DNA from: an uncultured Anaerolineae bacterium
GTDB taxonomy: Bacteria > Chloroflexota > Anaerolineae > Aggregatilineales > UBA2796
Assembly: GCA_938005675.1 (NCBI GenBank)
Contig: CALKXH010000012.1
Location: forward strand, 1 to 48,943
Direction of reading: 5' to 3'
Length of the DNA stretch: 48,943 bases
A program made the translations under genes and the position numbers. Under the pieces are notes generated by a model. The model was given only the letters and a program-made list of their open reading frames with translations. It did no database searches and had not been told where the DNA came from. Positions within the stretch are counted from its first letter, which is position 1, and the number at the start of each line of letters is the position of its first letter. Shown here in pieces: positions 1-7,683 of this stretch.

Positions 1-276
1 ATCGTAACTCCTAAAATAGATATTCACTCGCCTTTTCACGGACAAATACCTGCTGCTGTCTACGAAGCCTATCGCGATTTCGGAATGCTCTATGGCTGTT
101 CAATTGGTCCAATCTTGATCCTGATACGGCGCGACTCGCCATACGGCGCAGAGAATCTCTACAAGGCGTTCTGCTCGTATCCGAGCGCCTTTCGCTTTGC
201 CGAGGGTCTGACCGTCTACAGCGAGGGGCGCGCGATCAATTTCCCGCCGTATGTGCCAGAGGCGGCGGCGCGCTAG
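1..276 (+). CDS. C-terminal end of an unrecognised protein, cut by the window start
   Basis: The frame is open from the first base to a TAG at 274-276, so this is the last 91 residues of a longer protein. The first internal ATG at 85 is unlikely to be the true start, because the frame reads through it without interruption. The visible part has a hydrophobic patch (SIGPILILI), then an aromatic, mixed stretch ending EAAAR. I see no motif that identifies a family. The base composition of the first 80 bases is less GC-rich than what follows. It runs toward the yggT-like gene on the other strand, with about 40 bases between the two 3' ends. Function is unknown. Confidence 0.5.
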   Translation: MVTPKIDIHSPFHGQIPAAVYEAYRDFGMLYGCSIGPILILIRRDSPYGAENLYKAFCSYPSAFRFAEGLTVYSEGRAINFPPYVPEAAAR

Positions 277-316
277 GGCGTTCATGCCCGCCCCAGCGAA
301 GCGGCGGGCAAACTTT

Positions 317-583
317 TCAGACCAGCGCGATGATCAGCTGCAGGATCAGCGACTCCAACACAATTGCTCCGATCAAGGCGACCAGCGGACTGAGATCGAG
401 CATGCCCGTCGAGGGCAGAAGGCGGCGGATCGGGGCGAGGATCGGCTCGGTCAGCTGATAGATTGTGCGCACAATCGCGCTGTTCGGATCGGGATTGAAC
501 CAGCTCATCAGCACGCGCGCTAAAATCAGCAGATTGAAGATCAAAAAGCTGAACTGCACCAGTTCAACCAGTAGTCTAGCCAT
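317..583 (-). CDS. YggT family membrane protein
   Basis: Small integral membrane protein of 88 residues. I start it at the ATG at 581-583, because GGAG lies about nine bases upstream and the preceding in-frame extension does not look like protein. It has an N-terminal hydrophobic helix (FSFLIFNLLILARVLMSWF), the family-typical segment R-x-I-Y-Q-L-T-E-P-I-L-A-P-I-R, then P-S-x-G-x-L-D-L-S-P and a second hydrophobic helix to the C-terminus. This is the classical YggT layout of two helices flanking an amphipathic T-E-P-x-L-x-P-x-R segment. Family members are linked to cell division, envelope integrity or osmotic tolerance, but the precise role is unsettled. It stands alone and is divergent from the next gene. 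Confidence 0.88.
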   Translation of the reverse strand: MARLLVELVQFSFLIFNLLILARVLMSWFNPDPNSAIVRTIYQLTEPILAPIRRLLPSTGMLDLSPLVALIGAIVLESLILQLIIALV

Positions 584-699
584 TCTGACACACTCCGAGA
601 GATAGTAGGCGCTCGTGCGCCTGTCCCCAAGGTTCAATTCTAGCATAAGGCGGCGCGCCTTTACAGCGCCGAAGGTGGTGATCGGGGCGCACTTTTCGG

Positions 700-705
700 T
701 ACAAT
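700..705 (+). promoter_or_regulatory. -10 element (TACAAT) of the oxidoreductase operon
   Basis: TACAAT matches the sigma-70 -10 consensus at five of six positions and lies about 37 bases before the ATG at 743, which has an AAAGGAAG ribosome site. No convincing -35 is visible at 16-18 bases. The same TACAAT hexamer precedes several other genes in this window (7641, 21886, 34747), which supports it as the local -10 form. Confidence 0.4.
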
Positions 706-742
706 CTGAGCAAATTCTCACTCGCCAAAGGAAGTTCTCTCA

Positions 743-1135
743 ATGGCTGTCAGCATCCCTGAAAATCTGCGCGACCTGTTCACGCGCCCGATCCCGTGCG
801 CCCTCGCCACCGTCATGCCCGATGGTCAGCCGCAAGTCACGCCCGTCTGGTTCGACTTTGACGGCGAACATATCATCGTCAACACGGCGCGCGGGCGCCA
901 AAAGGATCGCAACATGCGTCGCGATGCCAAAGTGACCGTCCTGATCGTCGACCCTGAGAATCAGTATCACTGGGCGGAGATTCGCGGCGCTGTGGCTGAA
1001 GAAACTGAAGAAGGCGCCTACGATGTGATCAAGAAATTGGCGCTCAAGTATCGCGGGCGCGAGGAGTTCACGCTCTCCGAGGGCGAAGTGCGCGTCACCT
1101 ACAAGATCGCCATTCACAAACTGAACGGACGCTGA
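743..1135 (+). CDS. Pyridoxamine-5'-phosphate-oxidase-fold protein (PPOX, probably F420- or flavin-dependent)
   Basis: A 130-residue split-barrel flavin-fold protein, the normal length of the Rv1155-type PPOX class. The N-terminus has the family pattern I-P-x-x-L-R-D-L-F...CALATVMPDGQPQVTPVWF, followed by D-G-E-H-I-I-V-N-T-A-R-G-R-x-K-D-R-N-M-R-R-D, the region that contacts the cofactor phosphate in this class. Members reduce diverse substrates with F420H2 or bind FMN. The actual cofactor cannot be decided from sequence alone. The start has a good ribosome site (AAAGGAAG). The next gene begins two bases after the stop, so it is the first gene of a three-gene operon with a carboxylesterase and an SDR. 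Confidence 0.88.
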   Translation: MAVSIPENLRDLFTRPIPCALATVMPDGQPQVTPVWFDFDGEHIIVNTARGRQKDRNMRRDAKVTVLIVDPENQYHWAEIRGAVAEETEEGAYDVIKKLALKYRGREEFTLSEGEVRVTYKIAIHKLNGR

Positions 1136-1137
1136 AC

Positions 1138-1803
1138 ATGGCTGAGGAACTCCACACCACCGCTGAGCGGCTGGAAATTGGCGGAGCGATCTGCCGCGTG
1201 CGCGCTCCGCAGCGCGAAGGACCCCATCCGCTGCTGCTGATGCTGCACGGCTACGAGGGCGATGAAGACGTGACGTGGGTTTTCAGCCGCGCGGCGGGCG
1301 CTGAGTGGCTGATCGCCAGCCCGCGCGCCCCGCGCCGCGCCCCGACCGAAAACGGCTATTCGTGGTTCGATTTTCAGGGCGGCAAGACCGATCCCGTCAC
1401 GCTGCAAGCCGCCATTGGCTACCTTGATGCCTTCATCGCAGCGCTCAAGGCGCGCTACAGCGTAGACGACACGCGCGTGGTGATGCTGGGCTTCTCGCAA
1501 GGTGCCTCGCTCGCCTACGCCTACATGCTGGCAGCGCCTGAGCGCTTGCGCGGTGTGGTCTCGCTGGGCGGCTTCATCCCCGGCTACCTGACCAAGCAGA
1601 TCATCCCGCCGCTGAACGGCTTGCCCGTGCTGATCCTGCACGGCACGGAAGACGAGGTCATCTCGGTGGAGATCGCTCGCAAAAACCGCGACTTGCTGAT
1701 GGCGCACAACGCGCAGGTCACCTACTTTGAAGAGGCGGTTGGGCATCGCGTCGGCGCGGGCGGGATGCGCTTGCTGACTCAGTGGCTGGCAGAGCGTCTA
1801 TGA
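1138..1803 (+). CDS. Alpha/beta hydrolase, carboxylesterase/phospholipase type
   Basis: A 221-residue cytosolic serine hydrolase of the Abhydrolase_2/YpfH type. It shows the oxyanion-hole segment LLLMLHGYEG near residues 32-41, the nucleophile elbow GFSQG with Ser120, the acid in HGTEDEV (Asp172) and the histidine in VGHRVG (His203). The triad is therefore complete. No signal peptide is present. Substrates of this family are short-chain or lysophospholipid-type esters, and nothing here narrows that down. It starts two bases after the PPOX gene, and its stop overlaps the next start in an ATGA, indicating translational coupling. Confidence 0.85.
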   Translation: MAEELHTTAERLEIGGAICRVRAPQREGPHPLLLMLHGYEGDEDVTWVFSRAAGAEWLIASPRAPRRAPTENGYSWFDFQGGKTDPVTLQAAIGYLDAFIAALKARYSVDDTRVVMLGFSQGASLAYAYMLAAPERLRGVVSLGGFIPGYLTKQIIPPLNGLPVLILHGTEDEVISVEIARKNRDLLMAHNAQVTYFEEAVGHRVGAGGMRLLTQWLAERL

Positions 1804-2549
1804 GCTACAGCGCGCCTTTTTCAGTCGACTTGCGCGGCAAAGTGGCGCTGGTGACGGGCGGCGCCGCGGATGTCGGGCGCGCCATCAGCCTCGCTCTGGC
1901 GGCGAGCGGCGCGGCGGTCGCCATTGGCGACCTGAACCCGGATCGCTCGGATGCGCTGGCGGAGCAGATCGTGGCGCAGGGCGGGCAAGCCTTCGCCTTT
2001 CACGGCGATGTCTCCAACAAGTATCAGGCGGCGGCGATGATCGAGGCAGTGCGCGACCGCTTCACGCACCTGCACATCCTTGTGAACGCGGCTGGCACGC
2101 TGCGCGCCGCCCCGTTCGTCAAAATTGACGAGTACGATTGGCGGCGCATCGTCGAGATCAACCTGACCGGCACGTTTTTCATGACTCAGCTCGCCAGCCG
2201 CGTCATGGTGGATGAGGGCGGCGGCGTGATCGTCAACCTTGCCAGCGTTTACGGGCACAGCTTGCCGCTCGCCAATCACGCGCCTTACGTCGCCAGCAAG
2301 GCGGGCATCATCGGCTTGACGCGCGAGGCAGCCCGCGAGCTGGCGGCGCAAGGCGTGCGCGTGAACGCCATCTGCCCGGCTGAGGTCGCCTTCCCCAACG
2401 CGCCACTGCCCGAGACGCCCCACAATCCGCAAGGCAGATTCGGGGCGCCTGAGGAAGTGGCAGCGGTCGTGCTGTTCTTGTGTTCGGATGCGGCGCGCTT
2501 CATCACGGGGCAGGCGCTGCACGTCGATGGCGGCTTGAGTATGCCCTAA
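1800..2549 (+). CDS. Short-chain dehydrogenase/reductase (SDR)
   Basis: A 249-residue classical SDR. I take the ATG at 1800 because it overlaps the previous stop as ATGA; an upstream in-frame ATG at 1782 lies inside the hydrolase gene. The nucleotide-binding motif is slightly unusual (TGGAADVGRA instead of TGGxxGIG), followed by an acidic residue after beta-2 (GDLN), which favours NAD over NADP. The NAAG motif, the catalytic Ser (NLASVYG) and the YVASK pair are all present, as is the C-terminal FITGQALHVDGG signature. Substrate is unknown. It is the last gene of the PPOX-hydrolase-SDR operon. Confidence 0.9.
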   Translation: MSYSAPFSVDLRGKVALVTGGAADVGRAISLALAASGAAVAIGDLNPDRSDALAEQIVAQGGQAFAFHGDVSNKYQAAAMIEAVRDRFTHLHILVNAAGTLRAAPFVKIDEYDWRRIVEINLTGTFFMTQLASRVMVDEGGGVIVNLASVYGHSLPLANHAPYVASKAGIIGLTREAARELAAQGVRVNAICPAEVAFPNAPLPETPHNPQGRFGAPEEVAAVVLFLCSDAARFITGQALHVDGGLSMP

Positions 2550-2555
2550 GCCATG

Positions 2556-2580
2556 CTGAGGGGCGCGCCATACGCCTCAG
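2556..2580. terminator. Possible bidirectional hairpin between convergent genes
   Basis: CTGAGG at 2556-2561 pairs with CCTCAG at 2575-2580 across a 13-base loop that itself contains GGCGCGCC. It lies between the converging SDR gene and the small minus-strand gene, overlapping the latter's stop codon. Neither side has a T-tract, so a terminator role is weakly supported. Confidence 0.25.
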
Positions 2581-2840
2581 GCTTGCTGTTCATAGCGCTC
2601 TACGATCTTGAGGGCTGCCTCGTATTCAGGGCTGCCCTCAGGCGCGCTATCCAGCACTTTATTTGCCTCAAGGTACTGTTCCAACGTCACTGTCTCGCTT
2701 GTATCGCGTTGTTTGGCATAGCGTTCGGCATTCAGCCACAACTTCTGTTCTTCAGTCAGGTCGGCGCTGGCGATCTCTTCATCGCTGAGCGTGCCTGTCT
2801 GAGCCAGTTTTGCCTTGAGTGCCTCAAAAGCGTCCGACAT
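2577..2840 (-). CDS. Small acidic protein of unknown function
   Basis: An 87-residue soluble protein starting MSDAFEALKAKLAQTG. I choose the ATG at 2838-2840 because AAGGAGAG lies about ten bases upstream; the GTG eight codons earlier has no ribosome site. It is rich in Glu, Ala and Leu, predicted mostly helical, with no cysteine, membrane segment or signal peptide. I do not recognise the family. It is monocistronic and convergent with the SDR gene. Upstream, at 2869-2881, TTGCT and AGCAA form a short inverted repeat around a TATAAG-like -10, which might allow regulation, but this is weak. Confidence 0.65.
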   Translation of the reverse strand: MSDAFEALKAKLAQTGTLSDEEIASADLTEEQKLWLNAERYAKQRDTSETVTLEQYLEANKVLDSAPEGSPEYEAALKIVERYEQQA

Positions 2841-2929
2841 TGTGCAGTATCTCTCCTTCAGCACATAGCTTGCTTATAGCAAAGCAGATTTTAGCGCGCC
2901 GTGCAAGGCATCCGCTTTAACGAGAATCT

Positions 2930-3982
2930 CTAAGTCGTAGCGGTCTGTTTGTAATGGCGGCTGGGCAGGCTGCGCAGGCGCTCGGCGGCTTGCTCAGGCG
3001 TGATGTCGCGTTGCGGGGTGCCGAGCATCTCATAGCCGACCAAAAACTTGCGCACGGTGGCGGAGCGCAGCAGCGGCGGATAGAAATGGGCATGAAAGTG
3101 CCAATGCGTCCAGTCGCCCGATAGCGTCGGGCGCACGTGGAAGCCCGCCGAGTATGGAAAGGAGACCTGAAAGAGATTATCGTAGCGCACAGTCAGAGCG
3201 TGGAGCGCCTCGGCGAGGCTATCGCGCTCGGCGGCGTTTAGATCGGTCATCGCGCCAACGTGCCGCCGACTGATCAGCAGGGTCTCGAAGGGCCAAACCG
3301 CCCAAAACGGCACGAGGACGGCGAAATGCGCGTTGACGTGAATCAGGCGCTCGCCCAGCTCCAGTTCCACTTCGAGGTAATCCGCCAAGAGCGAGCGTCC
3401 GTGCGCTTGCCAGTGCTCGCGCTGAGAGACGTCTTCAAGCAGAATTTGCTGCGGCAGATGCTCGCTCGCCCAGAGTTGTCCGTGCGGATGCGGATTGGAG
3501 GCGCCCATCATCGCCCCGCGGTTCTCGAAGATCAGCACGTAGCCGATGTGCGGCATAGCCGCCAGCTCCTCGTACTGCCTGCACCACTCATCCACCACCA
3601 GACGGATGGCGGCGGGCTGCATCTCAGCGAGGGTCAGGTCGTGGCGGGGCGAGAAGCAAATCACGCGCGCCGTGCCGCGCTCGGACTCGGCGCGCAGCAA
3701 CGGGTGCGGCGCGTAAACGCCTTCGGGCGTATCGGGCAGCAGCGCGGGGAAGTCATTAGTGAAGACGTAGGTGCTGGTGTAGTTCGGATTGCGCTCGCCG
3801 TTGGCGCGCAGGTTGTTCGGGCAGAGGTAGCACTCGGGATCGTACTCAGGGCGCGTCTCAGCGGGCGGAGTCTCGACCTGCCCTTGCCAAGGACGCTTAG
3901 TGCGATGCGGCGAGACCAGCACCCATTCACGGGTCAGCGGATTGTAGCGGCGATGCGGATGATCGCTCAGCGAGAAGGTCAT
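2930..3982 (-). CDS. galT: Galactose-1-phosphate uridylyltransferase
   Basis: A 350-residue Leloir-pathway enzyme exchanging UMP between UDP-glucose and galactose 1-phosphate in the cytosol. Visible features are the N-terminal [17 protein letters not shown], the metal-site CxxC at residues 51-54 (CYLC), the segment [19 protein letters not shown] with the catalytic histidine at about 167, and the C-terminal [15 protein letters not shown] zinc/iron-site region. Length is normal for the family. No galK or galE is adjacent, so the rest of the pathway must lie elsewhere. It is transcribed divergently from deoC, with promoters that appear to overlap and a palindrome at the likely transcription start. 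Confidence 0.95.
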   Translation of the reverse strand: MTFSLSDHPHRRYNPLTREWVLVSPHRTKRPWQGQVETPPAETRPEYDPECYLCPNNLRANGERNPNYTSTYVFTNDFPALLPDTPEGVYAPHPLLRAESERGTARVICFSPRHDLTLAEMQPAAIRLVVDEWCRQYEELAAMPHIGYVLIFENRGAMMGASNPHPHGQLWASEHLPQQILLEDVSQREHWQAHGRSLLADYLEVELELGERLIHVNAHFAVLVPFWAVWPFETLLISRRHVGAMTDLNAAERDSLAEALHALTVRYDNLFQVSFPYSAGFHVRPTLSGDWTHWHFHAHFYPPLLRSATVRKFLVGYEMLGTPQRDITPEQAAERLRSLPSRHYKQTATT

Positions 3983-3999
3983 GGCAAACCACTTTCTGT

Positions 4000-4013
4000 G
4001 CGCAGCGCTGCGC
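4000..4013. promoter_or_regulatory. 14-base perfect palindrome at the galT transcription start (candidate operator)
   Basis: GCGCAGCGCTGCGC is a perfect palindrome placed just downstream of the galT -10 element (TATAAT on the minus strand, 4021-4016), so it would cover the start of transcription and the early leader. That position suits repressor binding or an mRNA hairpin. In DNA this GC-rich, short GC palindromes do occur by chance, so this is a suggestion. Confidence 0.3.
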
Positions 4014-4015
4014 CG

Positions 4016-4047
4016 ATTATACCCGCAGGCTCAGGTTGCGCTATACT
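4016..4047. promoter_or_regulatory. Overlapping divergent promoters of galT and deoC
   Basis: On the minus strand, TATAAT at 4021-4016 is a perfect -10 for galT. On the plus strand, TATACT at 4042-4047 is a good -10 for deoC, 39 bases before its ATG. The positions where each -35 would fall lie on or next to the other's -10, so the two promoters should exclude one another. Both -35 hexamers are poor. Confidence 0.45.
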
Positions 4048-4085
4048 TGTGATAACTTTGCCGCCCTGAGGAGAGATTCGCCGCC

Positions 4086-5078
4086 ATGACCGATCCGCTG
4101 AGTCGCGCCGCCGCCCTAGCGCACGCCGCCTTGCCCCGCAACGTAGGCATCCCGCTTGAGATGGGCTGGATCGAGAGCGCGCGCGTGAACAAGAGCGCCG
4201 TCGAGCGGCGCGCCGCCACCCTGACCACGCGGCGCACCGTCAAGCAGATTTGGCAGGCGGCGTGGCTGCTGCGCGCCATCACCTTCCTCGATCTGACGAC
4301 TCTCAGCGGCGATGACACGCCCAGCAACGTGCAGCGCTTGTGCGCCAAGGCGCGGCAGCCCGTGCGCGCCGACCTTTTAGCGGCGCTGGGCGCTTCAGAG
4401 TTGCCTGTGCGCGTCGGGGCGGTGTGCGTCTACCACAATTTGATCGAGACGGCGGTCGAGGCGCTGCGCGGCACATCGATCCCGGTGGCAGCCGTCTCGA
4501 CGGGCTTCCCTGCCGCTCAAATTCCCTTGCGCCTGAAGCTGGAGGAGATACGCGAGTCGGTGGCGGCGGGCGCGGCGGAGATCGACGTGGTCATCTCGCG
4601 GGCACACGTCCTGCGCGGCGATTGGCAGGCGCTCTACGACGAGGTGCGGGCTTTCCGCGCCGCCTGCGGCGAGGCGCACATGAAAGTCATCCTAGCGGTC
4701 GGCGAGCTGGGCACGCTGCGGCACGTGGCGCAAGCCAGTCTGGTGGCGATGATGGCAGGCGCCGACTTCATCAAGACCTCCACTGGCAAGGAGGCGCTCA
4801 ACGCGACGCTGCCCTTCGGCTTGGTGATGGTGCGCGCCATCCGCGAGTACTACGAACGGACGGGCTATCGGGTCGGCTTCAAGCCAGCCGGCGGCATTCG
4901 GACGGCGAAACAGGCGCTCGATTGGCTGATCCTGATCAAAGAGGAACTCGGCGACGCTTGGCTGAAGCCTGAGCGCTTCCGCATCGGCGCCAGCGCCCTG
5001 CTGACCGATATCGAGCGGCAACTCTCGCACTACGTCACGGGGCGCTACTCAGCCGCCCATCGGCATCCGATGCCTTAG
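4086..5078 (+). CDS. deoC: Deoxyribose-phosphate aldolase
   Basis: A class I aldolase of 330 residues that cleaves 2-deoxyribose 5-phosphate to glyceraldehyde 3-phosphate and acetaldehyde in nucleoside catabolism. The catalytic set is visible: EIDVVI with Asp167, ADFIKTSTGK with the Schiff-base Lys230, and FKPAGG with Lys266. It carries a roughly 60-residue N-terminal extension relative to the short E. coli type, as in the long bacterial/eukaryotic DeoC group. The start follows GAGGAGA at suitable spacing. No other deo gene is adjacent. Its stop overlaps the convergent FAD oxidoreductase stop by four bases. Confidence 0.95.
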   Translation: MTDPLSRAAALAHAALPRNVGIPLEMGWIESARVNKSAVERRAATLTTRRTVKQIWQAAWLLRAITFLDLTTLSGDDTPSNVQRLCAKARQPVRADLLAALGASELPVRVGAVCVYHNLIETAVEALRGTSIPVAAVSTGFPAAQIPLRLKLEEIRESVAAGAAEIDVVISRAHVLRGDWQALYDEVRAFRAACGEAHMKVILAVGELGTLRHVAQASLVAMMAGADFIKTSTGKEALNATLPFGLVMVRAIREYYERTGYRVGFKPAGGIRTAKQALDWLILIKEELGDAWLKPERFRIGASALLTDIERQLSHYVTGRYSAAHRHPMP

Positions 5079-6406
5079 AGCGCCCGCGCCATCAGCGCCG
5101 CCGCCTCGCGCCCGATCTGCACGGCGTAGTTCGTGCCGCGATCCCACGGGTAGACCTGACTCATGTTCGCCATGTACACGCCCTTGAGCGGCGTCTGCAG
5201 GGGCGGGATGTTCTGCGAGTGGTTGATGAACGGGATCGGCTGCGCGTAGGGCGTCCGAAAGACCCAGCGCGTCCGAATCCAATCGGGCGTGAAGCGCGGG
5301 TTGAAGGTCTTGAGCGGTCGCATGAACAGATCGACCAGATCGTCCTCAGGCATGTGCAGATAGGCGTGATCGGGCTGCACGTACTCGCCGCAATAGACCA
5401 AGTGATCGCCGTTGAAGTGCTCGCGGCTGACGAAATTGGTGTGCTCGCACAGCGCCACAAACGGGAACTCGCTCTGCGCCTTATCGGGGCTGCTGGCGGG
5501 CAGATTCAGCCAATAAGTGCCGTCAGTCAGCAGCTGATGGCGCAAGGCGAAGATCACGACGGCGGCGCCCATGTGCCGCAAGGCGCGCATCTTGCGGACG
5601 TAGTCGGCGTCCGCCGCCTCCAGCTGTGGGATCAGCTTGAGGGTCGCTTGGGGCGATGCCGTGCTGAGCAGCCCGTCGTAGCGCCTTGTGATGCCGTTCG
5701 CCGTGACGTGAATCCCTTCTGAGTCGTGCTGCACAGCTTGAATGGGCGCGCCGAGCGCGATCTGGACGCCGCACGCGCGCAATTTCTCGGCGAAGGCGTC
5801 TAAGAATGCCTGAAAGCCGCCGATATACGTGCCGAGCCGCACCGTGCGCGTATGAATGCGCGCCCAGAACCACGCCATTGTGACCTGATCGTAGAGCGCG
5901 CCGAACTTGCCGATCAGCATCGGGCGCCATAGATCGCCGTAGGCGCGCTCGCCCATGGCGCGGCGCAGCCATTGATCGGCGGTGTAGCGCTCCAGGGCGC
6001 GCCAATTCTTGCTTAGGCGCAGATACAAGCCGACGGCGCCGAAGCGCAGCTTCGGGATGAGCGGCAAGTGCGGGAAGAGCAGCATAGCGCGCGGATTATC
6101 GAACAAATACGGCTTTCCGCGCGCCCACAGCGAGGTCTTCGGGCGCGGAAAGATGACCTGATCGCGCACGCCCAGCTCTTCCATCAAGCTCAGAATCGCC
6201 GTATCGGACTCGAACCAGTGATGGTAGAACTTCTCCAGCGACCACGCCCAGCCTGCATCGCGAAAGCCGCCCGCCAAGCCCCCGACCCGATCTGCCGCCT
6301 CGTAGATCGTGACGGCGTAGCCCGCCTTCGCCAAGTCCCAAGCGGCGGCTAAGCCCGTCGCACCTGCCCCAATGATGGCTATCTGCTTCATAGGCTTCTG
6401 ACTCAT
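5075..6406 (-). CDS. NAD(P)/FAD-dependent oxidoreductase, amine-oxidase/phytoene-desaturase-like
   Basis: A 443-residue flavoprotein with an N-terminal Rossmann fold: IAIIGAGATGLAAAWDLAKAG then VTIYEAADRVGGLAGGF, the dinucleotide-binding motif plus the GG-doublet of the NAD_binding_8/amino-oxidase superfamily. The C-terminus (GVYMANMSQVYPWDRGTNYAVQIGREAAALM) is the second FAD contact. The middle resembles UDP-galactopyranose-mutase-like or desaturase-like proteins, but no substrate can be assigned. The start is the ATG at 6406, with GAGGTG upstream, overlapping the stop of the preceding membrane protein as ATGA. Coupling to a flippase-like protein suggests a role on a lipid or lipid-linked sugar, by inference only. 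Confidence 0.85.
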   Translation of the reverse strand: MSQKPMKQIAIIGAGATGLAAAWDLAKAGYAVTIYEAADRVGGLAGGFRDAGWAWSLEKFYHHWFESDTAILSLMEELGVRDQVIFPRPKTSLWARGKPYLFDNPRAMLLFPHLPLIPKLRFGAVGLYLRLSKNWRALERYTADQWLRRAMGERAYGDLWRPMLIGKFGALYDQVTMAWFWARIHTRTVRLGTYIGGFQAFLDAFAEKLRACGVQIALGAPIQAVQHDSEGIHVTANGITRRYDGLLSTASPQATLKLIPQLEAADADYVRKMRALRHMGAAVVIFALRHQLLTDGTYWLNLPASSPDKAQSEFPFVALCEHTNFVSREHFNGDHLVYCGEYVQPDHAYLHMPEDDLVDLFMRPLKTFNPRFTPDWIRTRWVFRTPYAQPIPFINHSQNIPPLQTPLKGVYMANMSQVYPWDRGTNYAVQIGREAAALMARAL

Positions 6407-7452
6407 AGGCGCACCTCGCGCGCATCGGCGGGCTGCGGCGACTCGGCGCTCCGCTTCGCCGCTTCAGCCGCTCGGCTCGCCTCCTCAAAGGAGCGCCACG
6501 AGAGCCCCTCGCGGATCAGGTAGACGAAGCCCAGCAGCGTGATCGGCAGCCATAGCGCCGCGTGCAGCACGATGGTGTAGCTGGCAGCCACCTCGCTATT
6601 GACGCGGAAAGCCTCCAGCACGAGGATGCCCGGCGTGTGGAAAGTGCCGATGTAGCCCGGCGCGGCGGGCAAGGTCGTGGCGAGGTTCACCACGCCCGTC
6701 ATCAGCATCAGCACGAAGAAGCTGACCTCAAAATTGAAGGCGTGCATCACGAACCAATACTTAGTCGTCTCAGTCAGCCAGATGAAGACCGAGGTGATCA
6801 GCGTCATGAGCAGATCGCGCGGGCTGCGTAGACTCTTCAAGCCCTCTAAGAAGTGATCGATCAGGCGCAGGAGGGGCGCTTGCGCCTTATGCGGCAGCCC
6901 GCGCTCGATCACGGCGCGCGCCACGCGCTGCGCATAAGCGGGGCGCGCCGCCAACGCCAAAAAGACCGCCAACGCCCCGAAGAAGAACAACGTCCCGAAG
7001 ATCACGACCGCCCGCAGCCAATCCGCCTCGATGGGCGCGAACGGCAACGCCGCGAAGACGAAGATCAGCATCACCAAGCCGTCGAAGAGGCGCTCGACCA
7101 CAATCGTGGCGAGACCTCCCGTCAGGCTGACGCCCTCGTTGCGCTTCAGCACGTAGGCGCGGATGACCTCCCCCGCCCGAAAGGGGTAGACGTTGTTGCC
7201 CATGTAGCCGATCACCACAATCGGGAAGAGCGCCCGCAACGAGACCCGCTTCATCGGGCGCAGCAGATAGTGCCAGCGCCACGTCCTGCCCCAGACCGCC
7301 AAAAAGTAGATCGCCACGCTCGGGACGAGCCAGATCAACTCCGCCCCGACGATGCGCCGCGCCACCTCATCCAGCTGCACGCCCTGCAAGCCGAAGTACA
7401 AAAAAACTGCGCTCACCGCAATGCCGAGCGCCAGCACCATCCAACGCCGCAT
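6403..7452 (-). CDS. Flippase-like integral membrane protein (LPG-synthase transmembrane domain family)
   Basis: A 349-residue polytopic protein with about eight hydrophobic helices and the signatures of the lysylphosphatidylglycerol-synthase TM family (UPF0104/PF03706): IGYMGNNVYPFRAGEVIRAYVLKR, then ATIVVERLFDG, and a late NLATTLPAAPGYIGTFH. The C-terminal aminoacyltransferase domain of true MprF is absent, so this is the stand-alone membrane module, which in other bacteria accompanies lipid or isoprenoid-linked glycan export. I start at the ATG at 7452, which has GGAG six bases upstream; a TTG ten codons earlier is less likely. It ends ATGA over the next start, forming a two-gene operon with the FAD enzyme. 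Confidence 0.88.
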   Translation of the reverse strand: MRRWMVLALGIAVSAVFLYFGLQGVQLDEVARRIVGAELIWLVPSVAIYFLAVWGRTWRWHYLLRPMKRVSLRALFPIVVIGYMGNNVYPFRAGEVIRAYVLKRNEGVSLTGGLATIVVERLFDGLVMLIFVFAALPFAPIEADWLRAVVIFGTLFFFGALAVFLALAARPAYAQRVARAVIERGLPHKAQAPLLRLIDHFLEGLKSLRSPRDLLMTLITSVFIWLTETTKYWFVMHAFNFEVSFFVLMLMTGVVNLATTLPAAPGYIGTFHTPGILVLEAFRVNSEVAASYTIVLHAALWLPITLLGFVYLIREGLSWRSFEEASRAAEAAKRSAESPQPADAREVRL

Positions 7453-7489
7453 GAAAGCTCCGCTACTGATCTCCGTTGGCAATTGAGCT

Positions 7490-7519
7490 AGTATACTCGC
7501 CTTGCGCCACCCCTATCAA
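7490..7519 (-). promoter_or_regulatory. Promoter of the flippase/FAD oxidoreductase operon
   Basis: On the minus strand, TTGATA (7519-7514), an 18-base spacer and TATACT (7495-7490) form a good sigma-70 promoter about 40 bases before the ATG at 7452. Confidence 0.55.
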
Positions 7520-7618
7520 GGGCGGACTCACAGACGATGCAAGCTGATCACGGGCTCTCTAGGTTACAGGCATTCTAGCATGAGCGCGGCAACCTTCCAA
7601 AAGCGGTCGCGGCTGTGC

Positions 7619-7646
7619 TTGTGCCAGCCATGCCTTGTGTTACAAT
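7619..7646 (+). promoter_or_regulatory. Promoter of the TIR-domain operon
   Basis: TTGTGC at 7619-7624, a 16-base spacer and TACAAT at 7641-7646 give a plausible sigma-70 promoter. Transcription would begin within the palindromes immediately downstream. Confidence 0.5.
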
Positions 7647-7648
7647 CC

Positions 7649-7670
7649 CTTTTGCAAAAGCTTGCGCAAG
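7649..7670. promoter_or_regulatory. Two abutting perfect palindromes before the TIR gene (candidate operators)
   Basis: CTTTTGCAAAAG (7649-7660) and CTTGCGCAAG (7661-7670) are perfect palindromes of 12 and 10 bases with no gap between them. They lie directly downstream of the -10 and run into the AAGGTG ribosome site at 7668-7673. A dimeric repressor bound here would block the promoter. As RNA, two small hairpins could occlude the ribosome site. Confidence 0.5.
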
Positions 7671-7683
7671 GTGACGGCGGCTC

